Source: Mucilaginibacter sp. (GTDB taxonomy: Bacteria > Bacteroidota > Bacteroidia > Sphingobacteriales > Sphingobacteriaceae). Taken from it: a stretch of DNA of 64,000 nt. Both the position numbers and the translations under genes were made by a program. Positions 63,741-64,000 of the stretch are shown here, piece by piece. Position 1 is the first letter of the stretch. The number at the start of each line of letters is the position of its first letter. The notes under the pieces are model-generated. The model was not told the DNA's origin. It did no database searches and was given only the letters and a program-made list of their open reading frames with translations. The DNA lies in NCBI GenBank assembly GCA_030445275.1, contig JAUCSE010000088.1:40397-104396 (forward strand), written 5' to 3'.

Positions 63741-64000
63741 TTAGTTAAATATACCAGAGGTATCAGGGCCAGTAACCGCTTCATCGTTTTGCTTGACGTT
63801 CCGTTGCGATATATAATATATCGGCACGCCTATCAGTACAATAATTAAACCCGGCCAGGTAAATTGGGGCTTGTATATAATTAACAGCGTACAGAATGCC
63901 AATCCCATTAAAATATAAATGGCCGGTAAAACCGGATAGCCAAAGGCTTTGTAAGGTCGCTCTGCATTGGGGTGTTTGGCGCGTAAAATAAAAATACCGA
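63741..64000 (-). CDS. APC family amino acid permease (3' part only)
   Basis: The C-terminal 85 residues are present and the gene runs off the right edge. The sequence begins GIFILRAKHPNAERPYKAFG and continues YPVLPAIYILMGLAFCTLLI, then WPGLIIVLIGVPIYYIS and a polar tail. The K-H-P-x-A-x-R-P-Y-K segment before the last two membrane helices is characteristic of amino acid/polyamine permeases of the APC superfamily. It converges with the Crp/Fnr gene (7-base gap). Confidence 0.88.
   Translation of the reverse strand, partial: GIFILRAKHPNAERPYKAFGYPVLPAIYILMGLAFCTLLIIYKPQFTWPGLIIVLIGVPIYYISQRNVKQNDEAVTGPDTSGIFN

Noticed and set aside
1..64000. CRISPR arrays, rRNA operons, complete insertion sequences or a replication origin
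   Set aside because: No regularly spaced repeats, rRNA-like sequence, intact transposase gene with terminal repeats or DnaA-box cluster was seen.

Overview
The window comes from a Bacteroidota genome, most likely Sphingobacteriaceae close to Mucilaginibacter or Pedobacter. This rests on two SusC/SusD pairs, a hybrid two-component sensor with reg_prop propellers, SPII lipoproteins with S-G-C or S-C-K lipoboxes, many secreted glycoside hydrolases, TAnnTTTG-type -7 elements and weak Shine-Dalgarno signals. The assignment is by family resemblance; no search could be run.

Layout. (i) 1-5.9 kb: a nitroreductase fused in one frame to a DmeF-like cation efflux domain, a divergent AraC regulator, a small winged-helix protein and an orphan FtsX/MacB-type ABC permease. 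(ii) 5.9-11 kb: a scrapyard of mobile-element debris. It holds two decayed copies of an excisionase-type HTH gene, a frameshifted and truncated tyrosine recombinase, tRNA-3'-end-like attachment repeats, an S41 peptidase tail and a YcaQ-like fragment. A GH43 lipoprotein gene (8364-9374) is embedded in it. (iii) 11-28.6 kb: PUL 1, with SusC, SusD and a GH71/99-like lipoprotein. A divergent membrane-spanning regulator joins a LamG/kelch-like sensor to a SARP-type (winged helix plus BTAD) output. A second operon encodes GH2, a GH71/99-like protein and GH2. (iv) 28.6-30.1 kb: a second debris field with another copy of the attachment repeat and a 111-bp-spaced repeat with tRNA-Ser-like 3' ends. (v) 30.1-53 kb: PUL 2. 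One operon runs SusC, SusD, DUF5107-TPR, GH29, GH43. A hybrid two-component regulator follows, then a tightly packed GH31-GH51-GH39 operon and a further GH43-clan gene preceded by a broken, formerly coupled gene. (vi) 53.9-64 kb: an MDR reductase with a yellow/MRJP-like secreted propeller, a secreted esterase, a LytS/LytTR-type two-component pair divergent from an outer-membrane beta-barrel receptor, an NTF2-like protein, a Crp/Fnr regulator and the 3' end of an amino acid permease.

How the genes may work together. SusC/SusD pairs import oligosaccharides across the outer membrane. Periplasmic or surface exo-acting enzymes (GH2 x2, GH29, GH31, GH39, GH43 x3, GH51, GH71/99-like x2) would strip side chains. 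GH51, GH39, GH43 (one with a galactanase-like active site lacking the usual base), GH2 and GH29 fit a branched, arabinose- and galactose-rich plant glycan such as type II arabinogalactan. Xyloglucan or pectin side chains remain possible. No recognisable endo-acting depolymerase or polysaccharide lyase lies in the window, so these loci probably act on pre-cut or naturally short, branched chains. PUL 1 and PUL 2 carry different regulator types, suggesting separate inducers.

The most unusual items are the kelch-SARP transmembrane regulator, the nitroreductase-CDF fusion, two perfect palindromes of 40 and 43 bp downstream of minus-strand genes, and the repeated attachment-site debris that cuts through the locus.
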